The notes: generated by a model from the letters alone, not told the origin. 64,000 bases of DNA from Rhodococcoides corynebacterioides NBRC 14404 (GCF_001894765.1 NZ_BCWV01000002.1:682001-746000); one strand, 5' to 3'. Numbered from the stretch's first letter, positions 9,451 to 17,849 are shown. Numbers and translations: made by a program.

Positions 9451-9990
9451 GTGGGCGCCCTCGACCGCGTGCAGGAGGACCTCGCCCGCGGTGAACCGTG
9501 GAACGCTCGCAAGCGTCTGGGGGCGGTGCTCGAGCGGGAACCGGCCTCGCAACCAGCGCTGGATCTCCTCGCCTTCGCGTGCCTGGCGATGGACGACGCG
9601 GCCGGCGCCGGTGCGGCGTGGTTCCTCACCGACCGCGACGAGTCCGATCCTGTCGTGCGGGACGCCCTGGCCGCGTTCGCCGCGTCGTCCGATCGGTCGG
9701 TGGTGCTCGCGCGACGCCTGCCGATGAACGCTCCCTCCCGCGCGTATCCGCCGCGGGCGCGGGAACGTCTGGCTCTGCTCGAGTCCCGCATCCGTGCGGC
9801 GGGGGACGACTGGGAGCCGCCGGGCGAGGTGCATTACGTCGCCCAGGACGGCGTCGACGTCGAGGCGTTCGACGAATGGACCGAGCCGACGGTCCGGGAT
9901 CGGCCCGGCGTGAAACTGGTCGCCGCCGTGCTGGTCCTCGCCATGCTGGGCGGCGTCACCCTCGCGACGCTGCTCACGGTGCTGTTCTGA
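9451..9990 (+). CDS. DUF6584-like protein with C-terminal membrane anchor
   Basis: The 179-residue product begins with a helical region of tetratricopeptide-like character (residues 1-55, ending in a GAGAAWFLTDRDESDP block) that resembles DUF6584 proteins, then a proline/arginine-containing middle, and ends with a single hydrophobic helix (about residues 155-178, KLVAAVLVLAMLGGVTLATL) right at the C-terminus. It is therefore probably a tail-anchored cytoplasmic protein. The GTG at 9451 follows the dapC stop by 8 nt, so it looks like the third gene of the ferredoxin-dapC operon. Function unknown. Confidence 0.72.
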   Translation: MGALDRVQEDLARGEPWNARKRLGAVLEREPASQPALDLLAFACLAMDDAAGAGAAWFLTDRDESDPVVRDALAAFAASSDRSVVLARRLPMNAPSRAYPPRARERLALLESRIRAAGDDWEPPGEVHYVAQDGVDVEAFDEWTEPTVRDRPGVKLVAAVLVLAMLGGVTLATLLTVLF

Positions 9991-10056
9991 CCGTCACCGC
10001 CCGGCCCGCCGTGTCGAACGGCGGTCGTGTCGGAGGCCGGTGGTACTGATGGAGTC

Positions 10057-10290
10057 ATGGACAAGGTCATGAGCGACCCCGTGTTTCACGACCCCGCGTG
10101 CCCCGACTGCGCCGGGTCGCTGGATCACTGCCATGGAACCCTCGTCGTCCACACCGACTTCACCGTCGAGTGCACCGACGCGGGCTGTGTGCTCGCGCAT
10201 CGGGAGCGTCACGCGTTGGTGGTCGACTGCGTCGCGGTCGCGGGTGGGTGTTCGTGCGAGGTCTCCGTCGCCGTCTCGCAGGCGTCGTGA
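10057..10290 (+). CDS. small cysteine-rich protein of unknown function
   Basis: About 77 residues with eight or nine cysteines and several histidines arranged as CPDC near residue 15, CHG near 24, CTDAGC near 40, and C-x8-CSC near 60-70, followed by a Val/Ala-rich end. The pattern suggests a metal-binding (zinc ribbon-like) fold, but I do not recognise a named family. Three starts are possible: ATG 10027, ATG 10057 or ATG 10069; I prefer 10057, which begins MDKVMSDPVFHD. The stop is one base before the GTG of the FadD36-like gene, so the two are probably translated from one message. Confidence 0.6.
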   Translation: MDKVMSDPVFHDPACPDCAGSLDHCHGTLVVHTDFTVECTDAGCVLAHRERHALVVDCVAVAGGCSCEVSVAVSQAS

Positions 10291-10291
10291 C

Positions 10292-11698
10292 GTGCTGCTC
10301 CGATCGCTGAACCCCTACCTGGTTGCGCGCGGTGACGACGTCGAGGACGCCGTCACGGTGGGGGACACCGTCCTCTCGCGCAGTGACCTGATCGGCGCGG
10401 CCACGTCCGTGGCCGAGCGCATCGCCGGCGTCGACCGGGTCGCCGTGTGGGCCGAGCCCACGGCGCGCACGGTGGTCGCCGTGGTCGGCGCGCTGATCGC
10501 GGGTGTCGCGGTGGTGCCGGTGGCGCCGGATTCCGGTCCCGCCGAACTCGATCACGTGTTGGCCGATTCCGGCGCACGGGCCTGGCTGGGTGTGGCGCCG
10601 GAGCACGCCGGCGGACTGCCGACGGTCCCGGTGCGCATGCACGCACGGTCGTGGCACAGCTATCCCGAGCCCGCGGGGGAGAGCACCGCGCTGATTCTCT
10701 ACACCTCCGGCACCACCGGGCCGCCGAAAGGTGTTCTGCTGAGCCGAGACGCGGTGGCCCGGGGGCTGGACGCCTTGGCCGAGGCGTGGGGATGGACGGC
10801 GAACGACACCGTCGTCCACGGACTTCCGCTCTATCACGTGCACGGACTGGTGCTCGGCATCCTCGGCTCGCTGCGCATCGGCAGCCGTGTGGTGCACACC
10901 GTGAAGCCCACCCCCGAGCGCTACGCGGCGACGCGCGGCACGGTGTACTTCGGTGTCCCCACGGTGTGGTCGCGCATCGCGGCGGACGAGGGGTCGGCGC
11001 GGGCTCTGAGCCGTGCACGGCTGCTCGTGTCCGGCAGTGCGCCTCTTCCGGTCCCGGTGTTCGAGAAGCTCGCCGCACTCACCGGCATCGCGCCGATCGA
11101 GCGGTACGGCATGAGCGAGACGCTGATCACCGTCAGCACCCGCGCGGACGGCGAACGGCGGCCCGGCTGGGTCGGCCTTCCGCTGCGCGGCATCGAGACC
11201 CGCCTGCGCGCCGAGGACGGGTCCGACGTTCCGTACGACGGCGAGTCCATCGGCTCGTTGCAGCTGCGCGGACGCTTCTTCGACGGTTATCTCGGCAGGC
11301 CCGAGGCCACGGCCGCGACGTGGACCGACGACGGCTGGTTCGTCACCGGCGACGTGGCCGCGATCGATGCGGAGGGGTTCCACCGCATCGTCGGACGCGA
11401 GTCGACCGACTTGATCAAGACCGGCGGCTACCGGGTGGGTGCGGGCGAGGTGGAGACCGCGATTCTCGGGGTGCCGGGCGTCGGTGAGGTGGCCGTGGTG
11501 GGTCTGCCGGACGACGACCTCGGGCAGCGCATCGTCGCGTTCGTCGTCCCGGAGAGCGATGTCGACGTCGCCCCGGACGCGGTGATCGACCATGTGGCGC
11601 AGCAACTCTCGGCGCACAAGCGTCCGCGCGAGGTTCGGTTCGTGGAGTCGTTGCCGCGCAACGCCATGGGGAAAGTGCGCAAGGCGCTGCTGGAGTAG
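10292..11698 (+). CDS. acyl-CoA synthetase, FadD36-like
   Basis: A 468-residue ANL-superfamily adenylating enzyme that activates a carboxylic acid to its CoA thioester through an acyl-AMP. The P-loop-like motif YTSGTTGPPKG is near residue 138, the GMSE adenine-binding motif near residue 272, the TGD ATP-binding motif near residue 352, and the terminal catalytic lysine in RNAMGKVRK near residue 460. The compact length and lack of a long N-terminal region match mycobacterial FadD36 (473) and malonyl/short-chain type ligases more than long-chain FadDs; FadD36-like enzymes act on short or branched acids. GTG at 10292 follows the preceding stop (10288-10290) by one base. Confidence 0.85.
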   Translation: MLLRSLNPYLVARGDDVEDAVTVGDTVLSRSDLIGAATSVAERIAGVDRVAVWAEPTARTVVAVVGALIAGVAVVPVAPDSGPAELDHVLADSGARAWLGVAPEHAGGLPTVPVRMHARSWHSYPEPAGESTALILYTSGTTGPPKGVLLSRDAVARGLDALAEAWGWTANDTVVHGLPLYHVHGLVLGILGSLRIGSRVVHTVKPTPERYAATRGTVYFGVPTVWSRIAADEGSARALSRARLLVSGSAPLPVPVFEKLAALTGIAPIERYGMSETLITVSTRADGERRPGWVGLPLRGIETRLRAEDGSDVPYDGESIGSLQLRGRFFDGYLGRPEATAATWTDDGWFVTGDVAAIDAEGFHRIVGRESTDLIKTGGYRVGAGEVETAILGVPGVGEVAVVGLPDDDLGQRIVAFVVPESDVDVAPDAVIDHVAQQLSAHKRPREVRFVESLPRNAMGKVRKALLE

Positions 11699-11703
11699 CG
11701 TCG

Positions 11704-12735
11704 GTGGCCATGACCACCTCCACACGCATCGTCCTGGCGTCCCGCCCCACCGGAGCCCCGACCGCCGAGAACTTCCGCACCGAGACCGCCGACCTCCCGG
11801 AGGTCGATGACGGTCAGGTGCTGCTGAAGGTCCTCTACCTCTCGCTCGACCCCTACATGCGAGGGCGGATGAGCGACGCGGAGTCCTACGCCGAGCCTGT
11901 CGCGCTGGACGACGTGATGTGCGGCGGCACCGTCGCCGAGGTCGTCGAGTCGCGCAGCGAGACCCTGCCGGTCGGCGCGGTCGTGCTGTCGTACTCCGGC
12001 TGGCAGACCCACGAGGTGGTCGACGCCGCGTCGGTGCGTCGCCTCGACCCCGATCGGGCGCCGATCTCCACGGCCGTCGGTGTGCTCGGCATGCCGGGAT
12101 TCACCGCCTACGCGGGCATGACCGTGATCGGGCAGCCGAAGGAGGGGGAGACCGTGGTGGTCGCGGCGGCCAGTGGGCCGGTCGGCTCGGCGGTGGGACA
12201 GTTCGCGAAGATCAAGGGTGCCCGCGCCGTGGGCATCGCGGGTGGACCGGAGAAGTGCGCCTATCTGATCGACGAACTCGGTTTCGACGCCGCGATCGAC
12301 CACCGCGCCGACGACTTCCGTGAGCAGCTCGCCGCAGCGACACCGGACGGCATCGACGTGTACTTCGAGAACGTGGGCGGCGCGGTCGCGCGTGCCGTGC
12401 TGCCGCGCCTCAACCTCTACGCGCGCGTCCCCGTGTGCGGGTTGATCGCGCAGTACAACGACACGCAGGCTCCCGAGGGACCGGACCGGCTGCCGGGCTT
12501 CTTCACCCGCGTGCTCACCAAGAGCCTGACGGTGCGCGGGTTCATCCAGAGCGAGTTCGTCGGCGAGCACTACAAGAATTTCCAGCGCGAGGTCTCGGAG
12601 TGGATCGCGGACGGCCGCTTCCGGTACCGGGAGGACGTGGTGGAGGGGCTCGAGAACGCCCCCGACGCGTTCGTCGGGCTGCTCGAGGGACGCAACTTCG
12701 GCAAGCTCGTGGTGAAGGTCGCCGACGGCGATTAG
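11704..12735 (+). CDS. NADP-dependent oxidoreductase, medium-chain reductase without zinc (prostaglandin reductase/CurA type)
   Basis: A 343-residue member of the MDR superfamily. The N-terminal substrate domain has the LSLDPYMRGRMSD motif near residue 40 typical of leukotriene B4 12-hydroxydehydrogenase/CurA enzymes, which reduce the double bond of alpha,beta-unsaturated ketones. The Rossmann nucleotide-binding motif AAASGPVGSAVGQFAKIKGA is near residue 155, and the family signature YFENVGG near residue 220. No structural zinc cysteine cluster is present, as expected. GTG at 11704 has a GGAG 8 nt upstream; ATG at 11710 is the alternative. It probably belongs to the FadD36-like transcript, 5 nt downstream. 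Real substrate unknown. Confidence 0.88.
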   Translation: MAMTTSTRIVLASRPTGAPTAENFRTETADLPEVDDGQVLLKVLYLSLDPYMRGRMSDAESYAEPVALDDVMCGGTVAEVVESRSETLPVGAVVLSYSGWQTHEVVDAASVRRLDPDRAPISTAVGVLGMPGFTAYAGMTVIGQPKEGETVVVAAASGPVGSAVGQFAKIKGARAVGIAGGPEKCAYLIDELGFDAAIDHRADDFREQLAAATPDGIDVYFENVGGAVARAVLPRLNLYARVPVCGLIAQYNDTQAPEGPDRLPGFFTRVLTKSLTVRGFIQSEFVGEHYKNFQREVSEWIADGRFRYREDVVEGLENAPDAFVGLLEGRNFGKLVVKVADGD

Positions 12736-12738
12736 AGT
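12733..12738 (+). promoter_or_regulatory. candidate -10 box for leaderless transcription of the hydrolase gene
   Basis: TAGAGT at 12733-12738 matches actinobacterial TANNNT and lies 6 nt before the GTG at 12745, with no Shine-Dalgarno between. It partly overlaps the TAG stop of the preceding oxidoreductase gene. Confidence 0.35.
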
Positions 12739-12744
12739 ACACGT

Positions 12745-13929
12745 GTGCACTCGAATCGCCCCCGCGCCCGCCGCCGCAACGAGGTGGCCGGCGCGGCGAC
12801 CGTCCTGGCCTCGGCCGTCGACATCCTGTCCCGGCCGGTTCAGGGCACGCACCGCGCGGTGAACGACGTCGTATTCGGGGTGCTCGGGCGTCCGGCCGCC
12901 CCGATCCGCGCGGTGAACGACGGCATCGCGGACGTCGTGTACGCCGCGGTGCGGGGTGGCAGCGCCGCGCTCGCGAAGGCGGTGGCCACGGGGTCCGAGC
13001 TGCTGCCGGACGAGACCGTCTCGCACGCGGTGACGTCGTCGGCCACCGGATCGGTCCTGGTGGGTGCGGTGAACGGGTTGCTCGGCGACCGCTTGGTCGC
13101 CGAGGCCAACGACCTCGCCGTCGAGTTGGGCCCGCATCACCGACGTCGCGTCGTCGCGAACGAGACGGCCGAGCTCACGACGGCGTTCCCGTTCGCCACC
13201 GGACACCTCGCGATACTCGTTCACGGCCTCGGCGAGACGGAACAGGCGTGGTACTACCGCCACGACGGTCGCGGGAGCTACGGCGAGACGTTGGCGGCCC
13301 ACGGCATCTCCGCGGTGTGCCTGCGGTACAACACGGGGACCGGCATCGTCGACAACGGCGCAGCGCTCGCCGACCTGCTCGACCGCGTCGTCACGGCCTG
13401 GCCGGTCCCGGTCGAGCGCATCGATCTGGTGGGCCACTCCATGGGCGGACTGGTGCTGCGCCGGGCCTGCGGGGTCGAGGCGAGCCGAGCCACCTGGTTG
13501 CCCTTGGTGCACACGGCCTGCTACCTGGGCACACCGCACGAGGGCGCCCCGCTGGCCACCGGCGTGTACCACCTGTCGCGGGCGCTACGGCGGGTGAAGC
13601 AGACCGCCGTGTGGTCGGACCTGCTGGACGTGCGCAGCCGAGGCGTGGACGATCTCCGCCTGGCCACCGACGTTCCGCTGGCGCCGGGAATCCGGCACGT
13701 CGCCGTGCAGGCGACACTCGCCGAGGATCCGCACGCCTGGTGGGCCGACGCGGTCGGCGACGGGCTGGTGACCCTGCGCAGCGCGCGCGGTCCGGTGTCC
13801 GAGGTGTACACCCTGCCCGGCACGGGTCACCTGGCGTTGCTGTCCGACCCGCGGGTCTCCCGCGTGCTCGTCGACCTCATGACCGACGCCTCGCCGCGAC
13901 GGATCTCTCAGGTGGCCGACGGCGCCTGA
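12745..13929 (+). CDS. alpha/beta-hydrolase, lipase/esterase-like with PGAP1-type GHSMGG motif
   Basis: The 394-residue product has a helical N-terminal region of about 140 residues with repeated RAVND segments (residues 30-65), then an alpha/beta-hydrolase domain. The domain opens with the oxyanion-hole strand LAILVHGLGETEQAWYY near residue 155, carries the nucleophile elbow GHSMGGLVLRR with Ser near residue 233, and ends with a TGHLALL histidine motif near residue 360. No signal peptide is visible. It may act on lipids or ester metabolites from the neighbouring CoA genes. Its last 22 nt overlap the 3' end of the convergent crotonase gene. Confidence 0.8.
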   Translation: MHSNRPRARRRNEVAGAATVLASAVDILSRPVQGTHRAVNDVVFGVLGRPAAPIRAVNDGIADVVYAAVRGGSAALAKAVATGSELLPDETVSHAVTSSATGSVLVGAVNGLLGDRLVAEANDLAVELGPHHRRRVVANETAELTTAFPFATGHLAILVHGLGETEQAWYYRHDGRGSYGETLAAHGISAVCLRYNTGTGIVDNGAALADLLDRVVTAWPVPVERIDLVGHSMGGLVLRRACGVEASRATWLPLVHTACYLGTPHEGAPLATGVYHLSRALRRVKQTAVWSDLLDVRSRGVDDLRLATDVPLAPGIRHVAVQATLAEDPHAWWADAVGDGLVTLRSARGPVSEVYTLPGTGHLALLSDPRVSRVLVDLMTDASPRRISQVADGA

Positions 13930-14909
13930 CCCTTCGCGTCACCGAAGGGCTCATCGCGTTCGCGGACGGCCTCACGGAACCCGACGGTCGCCGCGCGGGT
14001 CTGGAAGGCGTACCCCTCGCGCGTGTGCCGGGAGATGCCGTCGAACACCGTCGAGATCATCGTCGACGTCGCCACCCCCGACGCGAGCAACGCGCTGTTC
14101 AGGGCGAGCTTGACCATCATCAGCTGATTGATCGGCATCTGCGCGATACGCCCGACGAAGTCCTCGGTCCGCGCGTCGAGTTCGTCGGCCGGGTGCGACT
14201 CGACGGCGAGGCCCCACTCGACGGCCTGGCGCCCGGTCAGGCAGTCACCGGTGAGCAGCAGACGCTTCGCCCGCTGGTCGCCGAGGCGGTGCGCCCACAT
14301 CCCGGCGGCCGGGATGCCCCACACGCGCGTCGGCGGATAGCCGATCCGGGCGTCGTCGGCGCAGACGATCTGGTCGGTGTAGAGGGCGATGTCGGTGCCG
14401 CCGGCGATGGCGAAGCCGTGCACCTTGGCCACCACGGGCTTGGTGGCGTGCAGCAGGCTCGCGAAGCCGCGGTTGAAGCGGCTCATCATCGCGTAGTCCA
14501 GCATCGGATCCCACGTCCGCGAGGGGTCGTGGTTGCGGGCCTGCACGGTCGGATCGAGGGCGCTGCCCGTGGTGTCCGGCCGGTCGGCCGGACGCGCGCC
14601 GTTCTCGGCGAAGACGGACAGGTCGTATCCGCCGCAGAAGCCTTTGCCGCGGCCGGACAGCAGGATCACGTGGACCCGCGGATCGAGGTCGGCACGTTCG
14701 ACCGCGTGCGCCAGGTCCAGCGGGGTGTCGGCCGTGATGGCGTTCCCGCGTTCGGGACGGTCGAAGGTGATCCGCGCGATGCGGCCGGTGACCTCGTACG
14801 TCAGGGTCGCGTAGCGGTGGTCGTCCGTCCCCGCCGGGTCTCGGCCCGCGAACGCGCTGTCCTCGCCCTCGTCCCACCCGTCGCGCCACGCGGCCGGGCG
14901 CTCGCTCAC
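13908..14909 (-). CDS. enoyl-CoA hydratase/isomerase family protein (crotonase)
   Basis: A 333-residue crotonase-fold enzyme, somewhat longer than the usual 260 because of an extended N-terminus (about 30 residues rich in Asp/Gly) and an insertion after residue 105. Oxyanion-hole segments are visible: SGRGKGFCGGYDLS near residue 88 and HGFAIAGGTDIALYTD near residue 165. The position after the second oxyanion Gly where classical hydratases have Glu is not obviously conserved, so it may be a crotonase of different specificity. ATG at 14909 overlaps the acyl-CoA dehydrogenase stop (ATGA), so both are co-translated under the TetR gene upstream. Confidence 0.85.
   Translation of the reverse strand: MSERPAAWRDGWDEGEDSAFAGRDPAGTDDHRYATLTYEVTGRIARITFDRPERGNAITADTPLDLAHAVERADLDPRVHVILLSGRGKGFCGGYDLSVFAENGARPADRPDTTGSALDPTVQARNHDPSRTWDPMLDYAMMSRFNRGFASLLHATKPVVAKVHGFAIAGGTDIALYTDQIVCADDARIGYPPTRVWGIPAAGMWAHRLGDQRAKRLLLTGDCLTGRQAVEWGLAVESHPADELDARTEDFVGRIAQMPINQLMMVKLALNSALLASGVATSTMISTVFDGISRHTREGYAFQTRAATVGFREAVRERDEPFGDAKGQAPSAT
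13930..13949. terminator. hairpin downstream of the hydrolase stop codon, inside the convergent crotonase 3' end
   Basis: CCCTTCG (13930-13936), a 6-nt loop, and CGAAGGG (13943-13949) form a perfect 7-bp stem directly after the hydrolase TGA. It is contained in codons of the convergent gene. No T-tract follows, as usual in this group. Confidence 0.45.
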
Positions 14910-16573
14910 GCGCCCACCTTCGGGGTGTTGCGCGCGATGATCGCCGCGGTGTCGACCCCGGTGGGCAGAGTGCCGAAGACGGTGCCCCAGTCGCCGCCGA
15001 GCCGGGTGGCGGTGAACGCGTCCGCCACCGCGGGATGACCGTGGCGTACCAGCAGCGATCCCTGCAGGGCCAGCGCGAGATCACCGACCACCCGACGGGC
15101 GCGGTGCTCGAGCGTCGCGACGTCGGTGAACGCGGACTTCACCCGCCGGACGGCCGCGTCGAGAGCGTCGTCGGCGCCGGCGGCGCTGTCGAGTTCGTCG
15201 AACAGGACGGTCAGGGTCTCCGGTTGGCGGGCCACGGCGCGCAGCGTGTCGAGCGCCGCGACGTTGCCGGAGCCCTCCCAGATGGAGAGCAACGGCGCCT
15301 CCCGGTACAGCTTGGGCATGCCCGACTCCTCGGCGTACCCGTTGCCGCCCAGGCACTCCAACGCCTCGGCCGCGTGCGCCGGGCCGCGCTTGCACACGTA
15401 GTACTTGCTCACCGCCAACCCGATCCGGCGGAGCAACGCGGCACGCTCGTCGCCGGCCGCGGCGCGGTCGGTGAGGGCCGCCAGCCACAGTGCCACCGTC
15501 GTCGAGGCCTCCGACTCGACGGCGAGGTCCGCGAGCACGTTGCGCATCGCCGGCTGATCCACCAACTGCTTGCCGAACGCGGCCCGGTGCGTCGCGTGAT
15601 GGATCGCCCGCGCCGTGGCGTCGCGCATCCCCGTCGCGCTGCCCAGCGTGCAGTCCAGCCGGGTCATGTTGACCATCTCGATGATGGTCCGCACACCGCG
15701 ACCCTCCTCGCCGAGCAGCCAGGCCGTGGCACCGTCGTACTCGACCTCGCTCGAGGCGTTGGAGTGGTTGCCCAGCTTGTCCTTCAGGCGCTGGATCGCC
15801 ATGGCGTTGCGTGTGCCGTCCGGCAGAATCCGCGGCAGCAGAAAACAGGACAACCCGTGGTTTCCCGACCGGCCTCCGGCCTGCCCGTTCTCGCTCTGGG
15901 CCAGGACCAGCAGGATGTCCGACATCGGGGCCGAGGTGAACCACTTGTGGCCGGTCAACGACCACGTGCCGTCGGGCCGCGGTACGGCCGTGGTGGTGTT
16001 GGCGCGCACGTCGGAGCCGCCCTGCTTCTCCGTCATCGACATGCCCGCGATCAACCCGCCCTTCTCCCGCGGCGGCCGGAACGTCGGGTCGTACACGCGG
16101 GTGGTGAGCAGGGGCTCGTACTGCGCGGCGAGGTCGGGGTTCGCGCGCAGTGCCGGCACCACCGCGTACGTCATCGAGATCGGACACCCGTGCCCGGCAT
16201 CGACCACGCTCCACACGCTCGACGTCGCGGCCCGAATCAGGTGGGCGTGCGGCGACGGATCGGCCCACGGGGCGCCGTGCAGACCGAGACCGACTGCGGT
16301 GCGCATCAATTCGTGGTAGGCGGGGTCGTAGATCACCTCGTCCACGCGGTTGCCGTAGCGATCGTGGGTGTGCAGGACCGGCGGGTGAGCCTCGGCCAGC
16401 TCTCCCCACCGCTGCGCCTGCGCGCTCCCGGCCAGTCGACCCACCCGATGCAGCTCCGCCTCGGCGTCGCCCGCCCCCTCGCGGTGCAGCGCTTCGAGCA
16501 GCACGGGCTGATCCGCGACGTCGTACTCGACCAGCGGCGGAACCTGGTTGGTGACGGTGTGGGTGGGGGTCAT
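14906..16573 (-). CDS. acyl-CoA dehydrogenase family protein, AidB-like
   Basis: A 555-residue flavoprotein of the acyl-CoA dehydrogenase superfamily. The long N-terminal domain with a HDRYGNRVDEVIYDPAYHEL segment near residue 70, the SMTEKQGGSDVRANTT motif near 180, the HKWFTSA motif near 210 and the ECLGGNGYAEESGMPKLYRE block near 400 place it in the AidB/isovaleryl-like subgroup, which is larger than normal FadE enzymes. It is expected to bind FAD and either oxidise an acyl-CoA or protect DNA as proposed for AidB. Flanking crotonase and TetR genes favour an acyl-CoA role. ATG at 16573 overlaps the tetR stop by 4 nt. Confidence 0.88.
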   Translation of the reverse strand: MTPTHTVTNQVPPLVEYDVADQPVLLEALHREGAGDAEAELHRVGRLAGSAQAQRWGELAEAHPPVLHTHDRYGNRVDEVIYDPAYHELMRTAVGLGLHGAPWADPSPHAHLIRAATSSVWSVVDAGHGCPISMTYAVVPALRANPDLAAQYEPLLTTRVYDPTFRPPREKGGLIAGMSMTEKQGGSDVRANTTTAVPRPDGTWSLTGHKWFTSAPMSDILLVLAQSENGQAGGRSGNHGLSCFLLPRILPDGTRNAMAIQRLKDKLGNHSNASSEVEYDGATAWLLGEEGRGVRTIIEMVNMTRLDCTLGSATGMRDATARAIHHATHRAAFGKQLVDQPAMRNVLADLAVESEASTTVALWLAALTDRAAAGDERAALLRRIGLAVSKYYVCKRGPAHAAEALECLGGNGYAEESGMPKLYREAPLLSIWEGSGNVAALDTLRAVARQPETLTVLFDELDSAAGADDALDAAVRRVKSAFTDVATLEHRARRVVGDLALALQGSLLVRHGHPAVADAFTATRLGGDWGTVFGTLPTGVDTAAIIARNTPKVGA

Positions 16574-17199
16574 GTGGTGCTCCTGACGTCGGGGTCCGGT
16601 GCGCCGAGCGCACGGAGGGCGAAGGTCTCGAGGGCGTCGAGCACGCGGGCGTCGACGTCCCCGCGCGCGAGGGGGACCACCAGCGCCTCGCCGATGGCGC
16701 CGACGAGGCAGGCCGCGGTCAGGGACGCGTCCTGATCGGGGAGTTCGCCGTCCTGCACGGCGGCGCGGATGGCGGCGGCGAGGGCGTCGGCGAACGACCG
16801 CCGGAAGGCGAGGCGTTCGGTCTCGACGAGGGCGTCGATGGGCTCGGCCAGGAGGGCATAGGCGAGAGTCGGTGCGCGGCAGGCGCGTTCGCAGAAGGTG
16901 CGGACCGAGGCGAGTAGCGAGTCGGTGTGCGTACCGGTCGCGGCCGCGCGTACTCCCGCCGCGGTCGCGGCGGCCACCTCACGGGTGCAGGCGTCACGGA
17001 AGACTTCGGCGAGCAGGTCACCCTTGCCGGGAAAGTAGCGGTAGACGGTGCCCACTCCGATGCCGGCACGGGCGGCGACGTCGGCCACCCCGCACGCGGA
17101 GTAGCCGCGTTCGGCCACGAGGGACAGCGCGGCCGTGACGATGCGGGAGCGGGCGGCGTCGAGCCGTTCCTGGACCGCAGGGGTTCGTCGGTACACCAC
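16570..17199 (-). CDS. TetR-family transcriptional regulator of the acyl-CoA dehydrogenase/crotonase operon
   Basis: A 209-residue TetR protein. The N-terminal DNA-binding domain includes RIVTAALSLVAERGYSACGV and the recognition helix region VAARAGIGVGTVYRYFPGK (about residues 40-60); the rest is a variable helical ligand-binding domain. It is the first gene of a three-gene transcript with two 4-nt overlaps, so it very likely autoregulates and controls the two enzymes downstream. A palindrome lies just upstream of its start. Start codon GTG at 17199 or the adjacent GTG at 17196; an open frame continues further upstream to 17490 through unrelated antisense sequence. The ligand is probably an acyl-CoA, by inference only. 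Confidence 0.88.
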   Translation of the reverse strand: MVYRRTPAVQERLDAARSRIVTAALSLVAERGYSACGVADVAARAGIGVGTVYRYFPGKGDLLAEVFRDACTREVAAATAAGVRAAATGTHTDSLLASVRTFCERACRAPTLAYALLAEPIDALVETERLAFRRSFADALAAAIRAAVQDGELPDQDASLTAACLVGAIGEALVVPLARGDVDARVLDALETFALRALGAPDPDVRSTT

Positions 17200-17209
17200 G
17201 GCAAGAAGT

Positions 17210-17221
17210 GAACGCCCGTTC
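17210..17221. promoter_or_regulatory. candidate TetR operator
   Basis: GAACG-CC-CGTTC is a perfect 12-bp palindrome beginning 10 nt upstream of the tetR GTG. TGAACG..CGTTC is a common TetR operator form. An overlapping wider repeat ACGCCCG-N5-CGGGCGT spans 17212-17230. Confidence 0.5.
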
Positions 17222-17275
17222 CGCGGGCGTGTCAAGGATGGAACGGTGGTTCGGTGCTTGGCGTGCGCCCGCGAA

Positions 17276-17815
17276 CTACCAGCGCGGACCCACGCGGTTG
17301 TTGACGCACAAGGTGCCCTCGACGTCGATGCTGCTCGGCGGTCGGAACACCATGACGTTCTCGTCGTCGGCCGGTGGCCGGGGGTCCTCGCCGTTCCCGA
17401 CCACCCCGAGCAGGCCACGCCACCGCACCCACCCGCGGCCCTCCCAGAACCCGACGGCGTCGGGCAGCGAGTTGAGCACGCCCAGGGCACCCTCGTCGTC
17501 GATCACCGCCTCGAGACGGTCGAGGACGATGCGGCCGAGTCCGGTGCCGCGGCGGTCCGAGTCGACCGCCACGGCCTCGACGTAGCGGCCGTCGATCTCC
17601 TTGCCGTCGTGGACGAGCAGCCGGGGGACCGCCGCGGCGTGCGCGACCACCAGACCGTCGAGCCGGGCCAGCACGTGCGTCCCACCCAGGCCGTGCACCC
17701 AATCGTGCGGGGCGAACTCGCTACCGAACATGGCGCGCACCAAGGCTTCCGCCTGGTGCGCGTCGTGTTCCGTCAGGTCCTCGGTCGCAACGGTCTCGAG
17801 TCGCGGTTCGGTCAT
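17276..17815 (-). CDS. GNAT acetyltransferase, AAC(2')-like aminoglycoside 2'-N-acetyltransferase
   Basis: The 179-residue protein follows the layout of chromosomal mycobacterial AAC(2')-I enzymes (181 residues): a DWVHGLGGTHVLARLDGLVV segment near residue 38, AHAAAV near 59, YVEAVAVDSDRRGTGLG with the acetyl-CoA binding Arg/Gly loop near 78-94, FWEGRGW near 125, and a short C-terminal CVNNRVGPRW tail ending in Trp as in the mycobacterial enzymes. These enzymes acetylate the 2'-amino group of aminoglycosides and may have a housekeeping role in the cell wall. It lies between dapD and the tetR operon on the same strand; it is not next to other resistance genes. A generic GNAT of other substrate is the alternative. 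Confidence 0.72.
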   Translation of the reverse strand: MTEPRLETVATEDLTEHDAHQAEALVRAMFGSEFAPHDWVHGLGGTHVLARLDGLVVAHAAAVPRLLVHDGKEIDGRYVEAVAVDSDRRGTGLGRIVLDRLEAVIDDEGALGVLNSLPDAVGFWEGRGWVRWRGLLGVVGNGEDPRPPADDENVMVFRPPSSIDVEGTLCVNNRVGPRW

Positions 17816-17849
17816 GGTCCCCCCGGATCTGCCGACCGCGGCGCCGCGA

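Noticed and set aside
11428..13572. 714-codon open frame on the minus strand across three genes
   Set aside because: It spans the antisense of the ligase end, oxidoreductase and hydrolase genes, all with clear family motifs; no domain is visible in it.
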